Positions 24,457-33,719 are shown, counted from the stretch's first letter. The stretch is 33,719 nt of DNA from Lentisphaerota bacterium (GCA_012521875.1 JAAYLN010000062.1:1-33719), one strand, 5' to 3'. Numbers and translations: made by a program. The notes: generated by a model from the sequence alone, not told the origin.

Positions 24457-26253
24457 ATGCTCTTCTCCTTTCCATACGCGCTGACAGGATTGGCGGTCGT
24501 GGCGGGCCTCGTGGCCGTCTATACCTTCCGTGCGCGGTTCCGGCGGCGACCGGTCTCCAGCCTGATGCTCTGGCGCCAGACGCAGCGTCCGCGCCTAGGC
24601 GGCGCGCACCGCGACCGGCTGCGCCTGCCGCCGCTCTTCTACCTCGAGCTGGCGGTACTCGCAGCCCTCATACTGGCGGCCCTCAGCCCCCACATCCGCC
24701 GCCCCAATCTTGGCACGCTGACGGTGGTCTTCGACACATCCGCCTCGATGTCGGCACGCGACGAGAACGGGCTTACCCCCCAGATCCGCGCCGCGCGGGC
24801 ACTCCAGGGCACCATCCGTCAAGCCGGCCATGCCCGTGTGCGGCTGCTGCTGGCACGCGCAACCGGCCCCGAGAGCGCCAGCCCAGCACCGCCGTCCCAG
24901 AGCGCCGCGCGCCTGCGCCAGATCCCGTGCCACGATCCCGGCGATTCGCTCTCCGCCAGCCTCGCGCGCGCCAACGAGTTGTCGGGCCCCGCCGACGAGA
25001 TCCTCGTGCTGACCGACCGCGCCCCCGATGCCGTCACGCATCTGCGTCCCGGTGTCCGCTGGCTCGCCTTCGGCAGGCCGCAGGTCAACCGGGCGCTGAC
25101 CACAGCGGAACGCACGTGGAGCGGGCAGGGGCGCGAGAGCCTGCTGATCGAGGCCGTTGACTACGGCGCCGTGAAGGAGGAGATTCCGCTGCGCGTGGCA
25201 CCGCTGGCCGCCGGCGGCGCGCCGCTCTTCGAGGGGCGTCTCGCGGTTGATGACCAGGGACGCGCGCGGCAGCGTCTCGACCTGCCGCCCGGCACGCCGG
25301 AACTGGTGGTGGAACTGCCGCCGGACGCCCTGGAACTCGACAACCGCGCCATCCTGCTGGCCGATCCGCCACGGCCGGTGGCCGTCGCGGTACAAGTCGA
25401 AAACGACGCCCAGCGGCGCGTCGTCGAGCGCGCGCTGGATGCCACGCAACGCGCCCGCCGCGACGCCCCCGCACCGCATCTGGTCATCACCGACCGCCCA
25501 TCCGCCGCAGGCAACACGCCAGGCGCGCCCTGGCACTGCATCCTGACGGCACCCCAGGCACCGCGCCTCGTGCGCGGCCCCTATCTGGCCGACCGCGCCC
25601 ATCCGCTGCTGGAGGGCGTCTCCTTCGAGGGACTCACCTGGAGCGCCGGCACCAACCAGTTGCCCGGACGCGTGCTGCTCTTCGCCGGCAACCTGCCGCT
25701 GATAAGCCTCGACTCGCCGCCGCGCGGCTCCCCCACCCTGCACATCGTCAGCGCCGGCGCCGGCGACGCCCTCTACCGCGCGCCCGCCTGGCCGGCGCTG
25801 GTCTGGAACCTGTTGCAGGCCTGTGCCGACGTGCAGCCCGGCCCGCCGCGCCGCAACCTGCGGGCGGGCGTCGCGGCACGCTTCGCGGCGGAACCGCAGC
25901 AATCCCTCGTACACATCGAGACGCCTAACGGCAAAGAGCAACTGCGCGCGCGCGGCGGCCATGCCGACTGGATGCCCATGGAGCCCGGCCTCTACCGGAT
26001 GCGGCTCGGCGACAACCGTACCGAGCCGTTTGCCGTCAACTTCCAGGCACCCGCCGAATCGGATCTGCGTTTGCGGCAGCAAGGGACGTGGGGCGAGATG
26101 GCCGACACGGAACATCTGCGCCGCACGCACCGTTCCGTCGCCTGGGTGGCCGGTCTGGCGGCCCTGCTGCTGGCAGGTCTGCATCACGTCATCCTGGGCG
26201 CGGCCTGGCGGCGCGGCGGCATGCTGAAGGATGAAGGGAGTCGCGTGGCATGA
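24457..26253 (+). CDS. BatA-N-like / vWA domain membrane protein
   Basis: MLFSFPYALTGLAVVAGLVAVYTFRARFRRRPVSSLMLWRQTQ...; MIDAS TVVFDTSASMSARDE; N- and C-terminal TM segments; follows the DUF58 gene. Confidence 0.82.
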   Translation: MLFSFPYALTGLAVVAGLVAVYTFRARFRRRPVSSLMLWRQTQRPRLGGAHRDRLRLPPLFYLELAVLAALILAALSPHIRRPNLGTLTVVFDTSASMSARDENGLTPQIRAARALQGTIRQAGHARVRLLLARATGPESASPAPPSQSAARLRQIPCHDPGDSLSASLARANELSGPADEILVLTDRAPDAVTHLRPGVRWLAFGRPQVNRALTTAERTWSGQGRESLLIEAVDYGAVKEEIPLRVAPLAAGGAPLFEGRLAVDDQGRARQRLDLPPGTPELVVELPPDALELDNRAILLADPPRPVAVAVQVENDAQRRVVERALDATQRARRDAPAPHLVITDRPSAAGNTPGAPWHCILTAPQAPRLVRGPYLADRAHPLLEGVSFEGLTWSAGTNQLPGRVLLFAGNLPLISLDSPPRGSPTLHIVSAGAGDALYRAPAWPALVWNLLQACADVQPGPPRRNLRAGVAARFAAEPQQSLVHIETPNGKEQLRARGGHADWMPMEPGLYRMRLGDNRTEPFAVNFQAPAESDLRLRQQGTWGEMADTEHLRRTHRSVAWVAGLAALLLAGLHHVILGAAWRRGGMLKDEGSRVA

Positions 26254-29033
26254 TCGAACTGCACCAGCCGGCCCTGCTGCTCCTCTTCCTGCCCGCGCTG
26301 GGTGCGCTCCGGCTCTGGCGCCTGCCGGGGCGCTATCTCACGCCGTTGCGCCTGCTGGTCTATACGCTCGTGATCCTGGCCTTGTCCGGACCGCATCTCA
26401 TGCGGCAGCGCGGGGGCGGCACGCTGGTGGTCGTCGCCGACCGCAGCGCCTCGCTGCCCGCCGGCGCCACCACCCGCCAGGAGAGCCTGATCCGCGCCAT
26501 GCAGTCGCACCGGCGCGCCGACGACCGCATCGGCGTGGTCTCCTTCGCCACGCGCGCGGCCATCGAGCATCCGCCGCAATCGGCCGCCTTTGGCGGTTTC
26601 ACCGCCGAACACGATCCCGACGCCTCGAACCTCGCCGAGGCCATGCAGGCGGCGCTGGCGCTGATTCCCGCGCAGCAGCCCGGACGCATCCTGCTGCTGA
26701 CCGACGGACGCTACACCGGCACCGATCCGCGCGGGGTGGCGGGCGCGGCGGCGGCGCGCGACATCGCCATAGACTACCGTATGCTGGCGCGCGGTACAGC
26801 GGGCGACCTGGCCATCGAGCGCGTCGAGACCCCGCAGGAGCTGCGTCCTGGCGAGGCGCTGCTGGCGACGGCGTGGATCGACGCGCCGTCCGACCAGACC
26901 ATCACCTACAGCCTGCGCCGCGGCGCCGTGCTGGTGGCGCAGGGCCGCCGCGCCATCCCGCGCGGCCTTTCTCCGCTCGTCTTCCGCGACCTGCCCGGCG
27001 GCCAGACGGGTGCCGTGCATGGCTATCTCCTCACCGTTACCGGTACGGACGGCAACGATCCGGTGACTGAGAACAACAGCGCGCGGTTCCTGGTCAGCAC
27101 CGCCGGCGACAAGCCGCTGCTGTGCGTCCCCGCCTCGCCGGCCTCGCGCCTGCCGGCGCTCCTCGCCGCGGGCGGACGCGAGGTGAGCGTATGCACGGCG
27201 GAAGAACTGGACGGGCGAATCGAGGCGCTGGCAGGTTATTCCGGTCTGGTGATTGAGAACACGCGCGCCGACCAGATCGGCCCGATGGCCCTGCAGACGA
27301 TCGCGGCGTGGGTGCGGCATGCCGGGGCGGGGTTGCTGATGACCGGCGGACGCAACGCCTTCGGCGTCGGCGGCTACTACCGCTCGGCCATCGAGCAGGT
27401 GCTGCCCGTCTCGATGGAATTGCGCCGCGAGCACCGCAAGTTCTCCATGGCCATCGTGGTGGCACTGGACCGCTCCGGCAGCATGTCCATGCCGGTAGCG
27501 GGCGGACGCACCAAGATGGACATGGCCAATCTCGGCACGGCCGAAGTCCTGCACCTGCTGGGTGACCAGGACGAAATGGGCGTCATCGCCGTTGACAGCC
27601 AGGCGCATGTGGTGCTGCCGCGCATGCCCGCCAATGCGGCACGCGCGCAGGAGAGCCGCATCCTCGGCATCCAGTCGATGGGCGGCGGTATCTTCATCTA
27701 CGAGGCGCTCAAGGCCGCCGCCGCGCAGCTTGCCGGCACCAAGGCGGGCGTGCGGCACATTCTCCTCTTTGCCGACGCATCCGACTCCGAGCAGCCGGAC
27801 GCCTACCGCGTGCTGCTGGCCACCACGAGCGCGGCGGGCATCACCGTGAGCGTGGTGGGCCTCGGTAAGCGCAGCGACTGCGATGCGGCGCTGCTCGAGG
27901 AGATTGCCGCGCTGGGCGGCGGACGCTGCTTCTTCACCGACAACGCCCACGAGGTGCCGCGCCTCTTCGCCCAGGATACCTTCATGGCCGCGCGCAGCAC
28001 CTGGATCACCAATACCGTTACGCCGCAATTCACGGTCGCCCTCGCCGAGTTGTCCGACTCCCTGCCAGCCACCGCGCCGCCCATCGGCGGCTACAACCTC
28101 TGCTATCTCAAGCCCGGCGCGACAGCCGTGGCACTCTCGACCGACGAGCACACGGCACCGCTGGCGGCGCTGAACCGGCACGGCACAGGACGCGCCGCCG
28201 TCTTCACGGGCGAGGCCGACGGCGCGGAGGCGGGTCCCTTCGCGCAGTGGTCCGGCGCAGGCGAATTCTATGGCGCGCTGGCGCGCTACTGCGCGGGCCC
28301 GCTGCGCGATAGCGCCGATGGGCTGCTGGCGATGCAGCAACCGGTTCCCGGCGGCGTGCGGGTGACGGTACACGTGGATCCCGGCCGCCCGGCCCTGCGC
28401 GGGCTCGACGGCGTGGCCATCGATCTACTGCGCCACCGCGCGGGCGAGCCGCCGCAGGCCTCACGCATTCCCCTGCCCTGGCGCAGCGCCGACACGCTGG
28501 CCGCCGACCTGCCGCTCGAGGGCGGCGAGACGCTGCTGGCCACCGTGGTCTATCCCGACGGACGCACCACGGGCCTGCCGCCGGTGTGCCTCCCCTACTC
28601 GCCCGAGTTCGCCCCGGACACGCGCCAGGACGGCGCGGCCCTGCTGGCGGATTTGGCCGAGGCGACCGGCGGTGCGGCGCTGGTGGATGCCGCCGAGGTG
28701 TGGCAGCGTATGCCGCGCGGCCGGCGTCCCGTGCCGCTGGCACCCTATGCCTATCTGGCGGCGGCGCTGCTCTTCCTGGCGGAGATATTCGAGCGGCGCA
28801 CGGGAGTGCTTGATGCGCGCCGCCGCCCACGCGTGAAGGCGGCTGCGGCGGAGGCGGACGCGCCGCAGGAACCGCCGCGCGGACGCGAGGTCGGTGTGAC
28901 GGCGGCCGAGACGCCAACGGTACCGCTGCCAACCGCGAAGGGGAAGACGGAGGCGGCGGATGTACCGCCGCCGCCAGAGAGTCCGCTGGCGCGCGCCAAG
29001 CGCCGCGCGCAGGAGCGCACGCAGAGGCGGTAG
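26250..29033 (+). CDS. Large membrane protein with two vWA-like MIDAS motifs (927 aa)
   Basis: VVVADRSASLPAG and VVALDRSGSMSMPVAGGRTKMDMA; N-terminal TM pair, C-terminal TM; ATGA overlap with the previous gene. Confidence 0.83.
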   Translation: MIELHQPALLLLFLPALGALRLWRLPGRYLTPLRLLVYTLVILALSGPHLMRQRGGGTLVVVADRSASLPAGATTRQESLIRAMQSHRRADDRIGVVSFATRAAIEHPPQSAAFGGFTAEHDPDASNLAEAMQAALALIPAQQPGRILLLTDGRYTGTDPRGVAGAAAARDIAIDYRMLARGTAGDLAIERVETPQELRPGEALLATAWIDAPSDQTITYSLRRGAVLVAQGRRAIPRGLSPLVFRDLPGGQTGAVHGYLLTVTGTDGNDPVTENNSARFLVSTAGDKPLLCVPASPASRLPALLAAGGREVSVCTAEELDGRIEALAGYSGLVIENTRADQIGPMALQTIAAWVRHAGAGLLMTGGRNAFGVGGYYRSAIEQVLPVSMELRREHRKFSMAIVVALDRSGSMSMPVAGGRTKMDMANLGTAEVLHLLGDQDEMGVIAVDSQAHVVLPRMPANAARAQESRILGIQSMGGGIFIYEALKAAAAQLAGTKAGVRHILLFADASDSEQPDAYRVLLATTSAAGITVSVVGLGKRSDCDAALLEEIAALGGGRCFFTDNAHEVPRLFAQDTFMAARSTWITNTVTPQFTVALAELSDSLPATAPPIGGYNLCYLKPGATAVALSTDEHTAPLAALNRHGTGRAAVFTGEADGAEAGPFAQWSGAGEFYGALARYCAGPLRDSADGLLAMQQPVPGGVRVTVHVDPGRPALRGLDGVAIDLLRHRAGEPPQASRIPLPWRSADTLAADLPLEGGETLLATVVYPDGRTTGLPPVCLPYSPEFAPDTRQDGAALLADLAEATGGAALVDAAEVWQRMPRGRRPVPLAPYAYLAAALLFLAEIFERRTGVLDARRRPRVKAAAAEADAPQEPPRGREVGVTAAETPTVPLPTAKGKTEAADVPPPPESPLARAKRRAQERTQRR

Positions 29034-29173
29034 CAGGTGCCGCGCCCTGCGGGGCGGCGGCAGTAGCAGTAGGCAGTGGCAGGAACGATTATTGCGACCA
29101 CACAGTGGCTCGCAATTTAGAGGGTAAAAGCGCTGCGCTGCCCTTCCGCCGCCCGGTGGCAAAACATCTCACG

Positions 29174-29316
29174 CACCTTGTCTCCACACCTTGTCCCCAC
29201 ACCTTGTCTCCTGCACCTTGTCTCCACACCTTGTCGAAAGCGAATGAGCAAGCGAATGTTCCGGCTTCCCGTTCGCTTCGGATGCGCTTTGGAGCCCGCG
29301 GTCTCCGCGGTATATT
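29174..29316. repeat. Composite repeat: five CCTTGTC iterons (13-14 bp period) + CCGCGGAGACCGCGG unit (inverted relative to 10636-10755)
   Basis: Reverse complement reads ataccgcggagaccgcgggctccaaagcgcatccgaagcgaacgggaagccggaacattcgcttgctcattcgctttcgacaaggtgtggagacaaggtg. Confidence 0.85.
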
Positions 29317-29874
29317 GATGCGGCGCATGAATAGCGAACGATACCGCCGTGGACGGCGGGCTCCAGCGTTCCGGCCTCTCCGTTCACATTCGCTGGCGCC
29401 TGTACCGAACCGCCCTGCCCGCCGCGCCGGTACAAGATCACGGCACAGCAACCGAAAGGTAGGGCGAGCCGTCCCTGTCTGCCGCTACGCGGCATGACCG
29501 GCGAGCCGCACACAGGTGATAAACCGTCAAGACGACAAGAGCGCAAGGTTAAGTCAATCTTCCGACTAGCCATCACGGCCGGAGTACCGCCTTCATGGAA
29601 TGTTGATTTATTCCAAGCGCGGATTAATCAGGAAATCAAGGAAAGCAGGAAGGATGGAGGAATGCGCGGGTTTCACAACAAATTCCAGATTTCCTGTTTT
29701 CCTGATTCAAAAAAACAGCAGGGATCCGCAATAAGTCAACACTCCCTGAAGCCGGTACTCTGACGCGACTGCAACCCTCATGCCGGGACTGTACCGCCAT
29801 CTCCGCCAATATCAGTGGGTGCTCCGCACCTGCACATGAGCGGCTCTTGCAGTTGTGGGCTTGCAGTTTTCCCG

Positions 29875-29905
29875 CCGGCAGTACCGGCAGTTCCGGCAGT
29901 CCCGG
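29875..29905. repeat. 9-bp tandem repeat CCGGCAGTN
   Basis: ccggcagtaccggcagttccggcagtcccgg; related words at 10130-10160 and 22788-22810. Confidence 0.7.
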
Positions 29906-29925
29906 CTTCATCGGTACTACCAGCC

Positions 29926-29957
29926 GGGTGCGCTCCACAATAGTGGATGCGCACCCA
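29926..29957. repeat. Strong hairpin GGGTGCGCTCCAC-AATA-GTGGATGCGCACCC
   Basis: Near-perfect inverted repeat with a 4-nt loop. Confidence 0.65.
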
Positions 29958-30200
29958 GAATTCAGAATTCAGAATGAAAAAGCGCCTCCTTTTGCTTCCC
30001 TCTTTGTGTCCATGCAATTGGGACACACATCCTGAATGGACGGCAAAACACTCAAATTGTTGCCTTGCAATATTCTGGATACCGGATTCTGGATTCTGGA
30101 TTCTGTGCGTTTCAACCAAGTTGAATCGCACCCCTACCAGCCTTGCCGGGGTCTTAAGTCCATCGCCAGCCACTTGCAGCGCGCGAGCTCAACCGCGCCC

Positions 30201-30695
30201 CTACCTCTCCGAAGGCGACACGACAATTCCGCAAATCATCAGATATAGAGAGTAGAGCATCCCGGCAAAACCCACGACTATCAGCATGATGAACAGCGGC
30301 GTGGGGCGTTCGGTTTGCAGCAGCGCCGGATTGGCAAACAGTACGGCATATCCAATCAGGGCTGTCACGATGCGCGGAACGAATGAGTAGCCGTTGATAT
30401 TCAGAATCTTGACTACCGAGAGCCGCTTGCCGAACAGCTTCAGGAACTGCCGCATGAGCCAGCCGCCGACAGGCAGCATCACCACGCCAAGCGCGCAGAC
30501 GAACAGCACAATCTGTATGTCCCCGCCAAGTTTTTCGCGTAAGAGCGCGTAGTTCCGCGGCTTGAAGGCACGTACAACACTAAAATAGAGTGGTGCAATG
30601 ATTGACAGCACATAGATGCGGGTCGAGGACAACTGCCGCATTGTGCGCTTCGGACTAGTGAAGACACCAAGTATCGCCGTGAGCTGCTCTTTCAT
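30201..30695 (-). CDS. Small multi-TM membrane protein (YIP1-like)
   Basis: MKEQLTAILGVFTSPKRTMRQLSSTRIYVLSIIAPLYFSVVRAF...VKILNINGYSFVPRIVTALIGYAV; start at the internal Met after an SD-like GGGAAAG. Confidence 0.6.
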   Translation of the reverse strand: MKEQLTAILGVFTSPKRTMRQLSSTRIYVLSIIAPLYFSVVRAFKPRNYALLREKLGGDIQIVLFVCALGVVMLPVGGWLMRQFLKLFGKRLSVVKILNINGYSFVPRIVTALIGYAVLFANPALLQTERPTPLFIMLIVVGFAGMLYSLYLMICGIVVSPSER

Positions 30696-30711
30696 GGTCT
30701 TTCCCGTGTGA

Positions 30712-30720
30712 TTATAGCAA
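30712..30720 (-). promoter_or_regulatory. Extended -10 element TGCTATAAT upstream of the YIP1-like gene
   Basis: Minus strand reads gctttttgctataatcacacgggaaagaccATG. Confidence 0.5.
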
Positions 30721-30727
30721 AAAGCCG

Positions 30728-30896
30728 GGTCTGGTTTCCCAACAGCGGTCCAATTCCGCTGAGGTGGAAAACCAGACCAGGCAAAAAAAAGTGACCGATC
30801 CCCTCTTACAGCTATGGCTTGGCGATGGACAGGCACCGCCAAGGTGGAATGCACGCGACAGAGTGCTCCACATTTTTTAAAGATGGGGATCGGTCA
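30728..30896. repeat. Nested inverted-repeat element, predicted branched structure
   Basis: GGTCTGGTTTCC/GGAAAACCAGACC enclosing AGCGG/CCGCT, then TGACCGATCCCC/GGGGATCGGTCA enclosing CTTGGCG/CGCCAAG and TGGAatGCAC/GTGCTCCA. Confidence 0.75.
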
Positions 30897-31032
30897 TTTG
30901 GAAGAGTATCATAGGGCAGATAGAAAAGAAACCCCAAAATTTAAAAACCCCAAAATTCAAAAATCATGGTATAATATGCCCATGAACCGCCAGACACCAA
31001 GGATCTGGCGCGGCAAACGGAAAGGAAACGAC

Positions 31033-31968
31033 ATGCGGCGTAAAGTACTGGTATTCGGGGCCACGGGCGAGATTGGCGGACGCATCGCGCGTCTCTGCGC
31101 GGACGCCGGACACGAGGTCATCGGCGTGAGCCGCGGCACGAACACGCGTCCGATGGTGGATCTGACGGGCGTGGAGATGCTGCAGGGCAACAAGCACGAC
31201 TCCACCTTCCTCAAGGAGGTCTGCGCGCCGCGCAGGCCTGAGGTGGTAATCGACTCCGTGCCCTCGATCGACGCCGCCAACCAGCTTTGGAAGCACTTCC
31301 CGGGCGCCGGGAACTTCTTCTTCTGCGGCTCGACCGGGCGCTATGTGCCGCTGCAGTTCCTGCCGGCCGACGAGTCGCACCCGTGGCGGGAGGAGACCCC
31401 GGTCAATTTCTACCGCCAGTGCGAGATGGACATCCACTTCCTCGACCTCTGGGAGCGCGAGAAGTTTCCGGTGACCATCTTCTGCCCCACCAACATCATC
31501 GGCGAGCACCGCATACCGCTCGAGCTTTGGGGCGGACGCGACATCGGGTTCTTCAAGCGTCTCAAGGCGCACGAGCCGGTTCCCATTCCACCCTGCGGGA
31601 ATGTGCTGGTGCAGTCGGGCTACAACTGGGATCTGGCCAGCGCCTTTGCCCTGGCCGTCGATCATCCCGATGCTGTCCGCGGCGAGACCTTCATCATCTC
31701 CTGCAAGCACGCCATCACACTCGGACGCTACCTCGAGACGGCCAAGGCGTTTCTCAACAGCCGCTCGGAGATCGTGACGGTCACACCCGAAGAGCTGGTC
31801 GAGACCATTCCCGGCGTGAGGATACGCCACGGACTCGATTTCCTGCTTGAGCACATGTGCTTCGACATCGGCAAGGCCGAGCGCATGCTGGGCTATGCCC
31901 CCACCCATACCACGGAGCAGGGGCTGGAGAAGGCGCTGGCCTGGTGCGAGGCCGCCGGCCTGCTATAA
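31033..31968 (+). CDS. NAD-dependent epimerase/dehydratase family protein (SDR fold)
   Basis: MRRKVLVFGATGEIGGRIARLCADAGHEVIGVSRGTNTRP...; SDR-like FFFCGSTGRYVPLQF. Confidence 0.85.
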   Translation: MRRKVLVFGATGEIGGRIARLCADAGHEVIGVSRGTNTRPMVDLTGVEMLQGNKHDSTFLKEVCAPRRPEVVIDSVPSIDAANQLWKHFPGAGNFFFCGSTGRYVPLQFLPADESHPWREETPVNFYRQCEMDIHFLDLWEREKFPVTIFCPTNIIGEHRIPLELWGGRDIGFFKRLKAHEPVPIPPCGNVLVQSGYNWDLASAFALAVDHPDAVRGETFIISCKHAITLGRYLETAKAFLNSRSEIVTVTPEELVETIPGVRIRHGLDFLLEHMCFDIGKAERMLGYAPTHTTEQGLEKALAWCEAAGLL

Positions 31969-31972
31969 AACC

Positions 31973-32002
31973 GAAACCCGCAGCGTTTCCACTGCGGGTT
32001 TC
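31973..32002. terminator. Bidirectional terminator-like hairpin between convergent genes
   Basis: Perfect 11-bp stem GAAACCCGCAG-cgtttcca-CTGCGGGTTTC immediately after the stop at 31968. Confidence 0.75.
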
Positions 32003-32026
32003 GCTCTGTGTCAATCGGTCGGCCGA

Positions 32027-33719
32027 CTACTCCGCATAACGCATTTGGACGCAAATCCGGTAGAAGCCGCGCGGGCCAATGTGCGGGATCGCGAGCAGCA
32101 TCCTGCCGTCCGGCACATTGCTGTCGGTTGCCATCCTGCGGGAGCCTTCGGTCCACTCACCACGGAGGTCGCTGGTGAAGAGAACCGAGTAGTAGAGGCC
32201 CTTCCTCGCCGCGACAAAGACAGCCGTGTCGTTGGTCGCCGCGACGGCGAGCGGGATGTCCCTGATGGCCTGGTTGACAGCCGCCCGGACAGCATCCGAG
32301 GTCGCCTCCGTCATCACGACCGCGACAAACCAGTTTCCGCCGCGCTGGATCACCACGCCCTCGAACATGTTCTTGTAGGCATCCTGATCGGCGACTGTAT
32401 CCGCGACGGCGGCCGGGATCGCGATGATGTTGTTGCCGCCTGCAGCCGCAAGCACAGCCTCGGATTCTTCCTTTGATATCGTGCCGAACGACTGCCCCGG
32501 TTCAAGCTTTAGTGGCACATTGAAGTAGGCCGTGGGAACCGAAACCGCGACGGGCGCTTCCGTCTGGACGAACGCCGCGTTCGACAGATGGTATGTCCCG
32601 GCGGGGATCGCCGATCCGGCGCTCGCCGTACCCGCATACCAGAGCGTGGGCCATTCCCGCTCGTCGGAAGGCGTCGGGACAGCGGACGGAACCGCCAGGA
32701 CCGTGTCGGCCGTGAACGTCTCGGTCACGCTGGCGACCACGAAGGTGTTGACGCCCTCGACCCATGTGCCCGGATCGCGGATGTCATCCGGCGTCATCGT
32801 CGGTGCGAAGATGCGCAGTTCAACCATCATCTCGGTGCCGACGTTGTCCTGGCTCAGGTTGAAGCCGCCACACTTGAACGTGCCCACGGTCTCGCGGATC
32901 TGCCGGTAGGTCCAATTGCTGAGCGTCGTCAGGTAGTTGAGCAGCGGCACCCTGACCCCGGCCGGGATCGCGTCCTTCGCGAAGAACCCGAGCCTGGCAT
33001 CCCCCGTCATGAAGAACGGGCTATCCTCGGGAATGGTGTAGTTGCCCGTGAGCCCCATCGAGTTGCGCGCGACGTCGCGGCTGAATGAGACCGTGTAGTC
33101 CACGTACCAGTCGTCCAGGGGCGTTGCGCCGCCCTGGGCCTCAAACTTGTAGTAGAACGTCGGCTTGAAATCGCAGACGTACTGCGGATGATCCACATCA
33201 TCCGTGAGTTCGACGACGAGGAAGGGATCTTCGGCCGCGATTTCAGCGTCAGACAGCTTGGTCACGGCGCACGGCATCCCGAAATAGGCCGTAGGAACCG
33301 AAACCGCGACTGGTCTTGTCGTCCGGACGAACTTCGCGTTCGAAAGATGGTACGCCCCGGCGGGGATCGCCGCTGAGGCGCTAGCTGTGCCCGCATACCA
33401 GAGCATGGGCCATTCCCGCTCGTCGGAAGGCGTCGGGACGGCAGCCGGGATCATCTGGATCTTGTCGGCAGTGAACGTCTCGGTCACGCTGGCGACCACG
33501 AACGTGTTGACGCCTTCGACCCATGTGCTCGAATCGCGGATCTCCTCCGGCGTCATCGTCGGCGCGAAGAGGCGAAGTTCGACCGTCATCTCGGTGCCGA
33601 CGTTGTCCGTGCTCAAATTGAAGGCACCGCATTTGAACGTGCCCACGTTCTCGCGGACCTGACGGTAGGTCCAGTTGCTGAGCGTCGTCAGGTAGTTGAG
33701 CAGCGGCACCTTGACCCCG
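32027..33719 (-). CDS. Repeat-containing, probably surface/exported protein (N-terminus off right edge)
   Basis: Open frame continues past 33709 (GTG-initiated in the track). Two copies of a ~253-aa unit starting VPLLNYLTTLSNWTYRQ(V/I)RE.VGTFKCG.FNLS; C-terminus ...GFYRICVQMRYAE. Confidence 0.7.
   Translation of the reverse strand, partial: GVKVPLLNYLTTLSNWTYRQVRENVGTFKCGAFNLSTDNVGTEMTVELRLFAPTMTPEEIRDSSTWVEGVNTFVVASVTETFTADKIQMIPAAVPTPSDEREWPMLWYAGTASASAAIPAGAYHLSNAKFVRTTRPVAVSVPTAYFGMPCAVTKLSDAEIAAEDPFLVVELTDDVDHPQYVCDFKPTFYYKFEAQGGATPLDDWYVDYTVSFSRDVARNSMGLTGNYTIPEDSPFFMTGDARLGFFAKDAIPAGVRVPLLNYLTTLSNWTYRQIRETVGTFKCGGFNLSQDNVGTEMMVELRIFAPTMTPDDIRDPGTWVEGVNTFVVASVTETFTADTVLAVPSAVPTPSDEREWPTLWYAGTASAGSAIPAGTYHLSNAAFVQTEAPVAVSVPTAYFNVPLKLEPGQSFGTISKEESEAVLAAAGGNNIIAIPAAVADTVADQDAYKNMFEGVVIQRGGNWFVAVVMTEATSDAVRAAVNQAIRDIPLAVAATNDTAVFVAARKGLYYSVLFTSDLRGEWTEGSRRMATDSNVPDGRMLLAIPHIGPRGFYRICVQMRYAE

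Noticed and set aside
1-33719. tRNA or rRNA genes
   Set aside because: No tRNA-like cloverleaf with TTCGANNC T-arm context or rRNA sequence was recognised by eye; a tRNAscan/Rfam run would be needed to exclude them formally.

Overview
High-GC chromosomal window, most likely from a PVC-group bacterium (Verrucomicrobia/Lentisphaerae/Kiritimatiellae-like). The taxonomic guess rests on a 51-aa small basic protein at 7331-7486 that resembles the Chlamydiae/Verrucomicrobia small basic protein family, plus gene style. Recognisable loci: a truncated exported LamG-like protein (left edge); feoA-feoB-MATE efflux; a sugar-phosphate isomerase; a pol III epsilon-like exonuclease; an SH3 protein; panC; a complete rnfABCDGE cluster followed 20 bp later by a predicted pseudokinase; an aldo/keto reductase; dnaX-ybaB-recR; a ParE-type toxin-antitoxin pair; a DUF58/vWA/vWA operon; a YIP1-like membrane protein; an NAD-dependent epimerase; and a truncated protein with about 253-aa tandem repeats (right edge). 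Most long ORFs in the supplied track that lie opposite these genes are GC-rich antisense shadows. The most unusual content is in the long intergenic spacers (8542-8723, 9561-11193, 19080-19376, 22002-22912, 29034-30200). They are mosaics of shared repeat modules: 13-14 bp GACAAAG iterons, CACTTAAACC blocks, CTGAAG palindromes, CCGGCAGTW tandems and a roughly 110-bp composite unit present in inverted orientation 18 kb apart. Other notable items are the predicted pseudokinase, a branched inverted-repeat structure at 30728-30896, and a DtxR-like operator inside the feo promoter. All calls come from reading the sequence; no database search was run.
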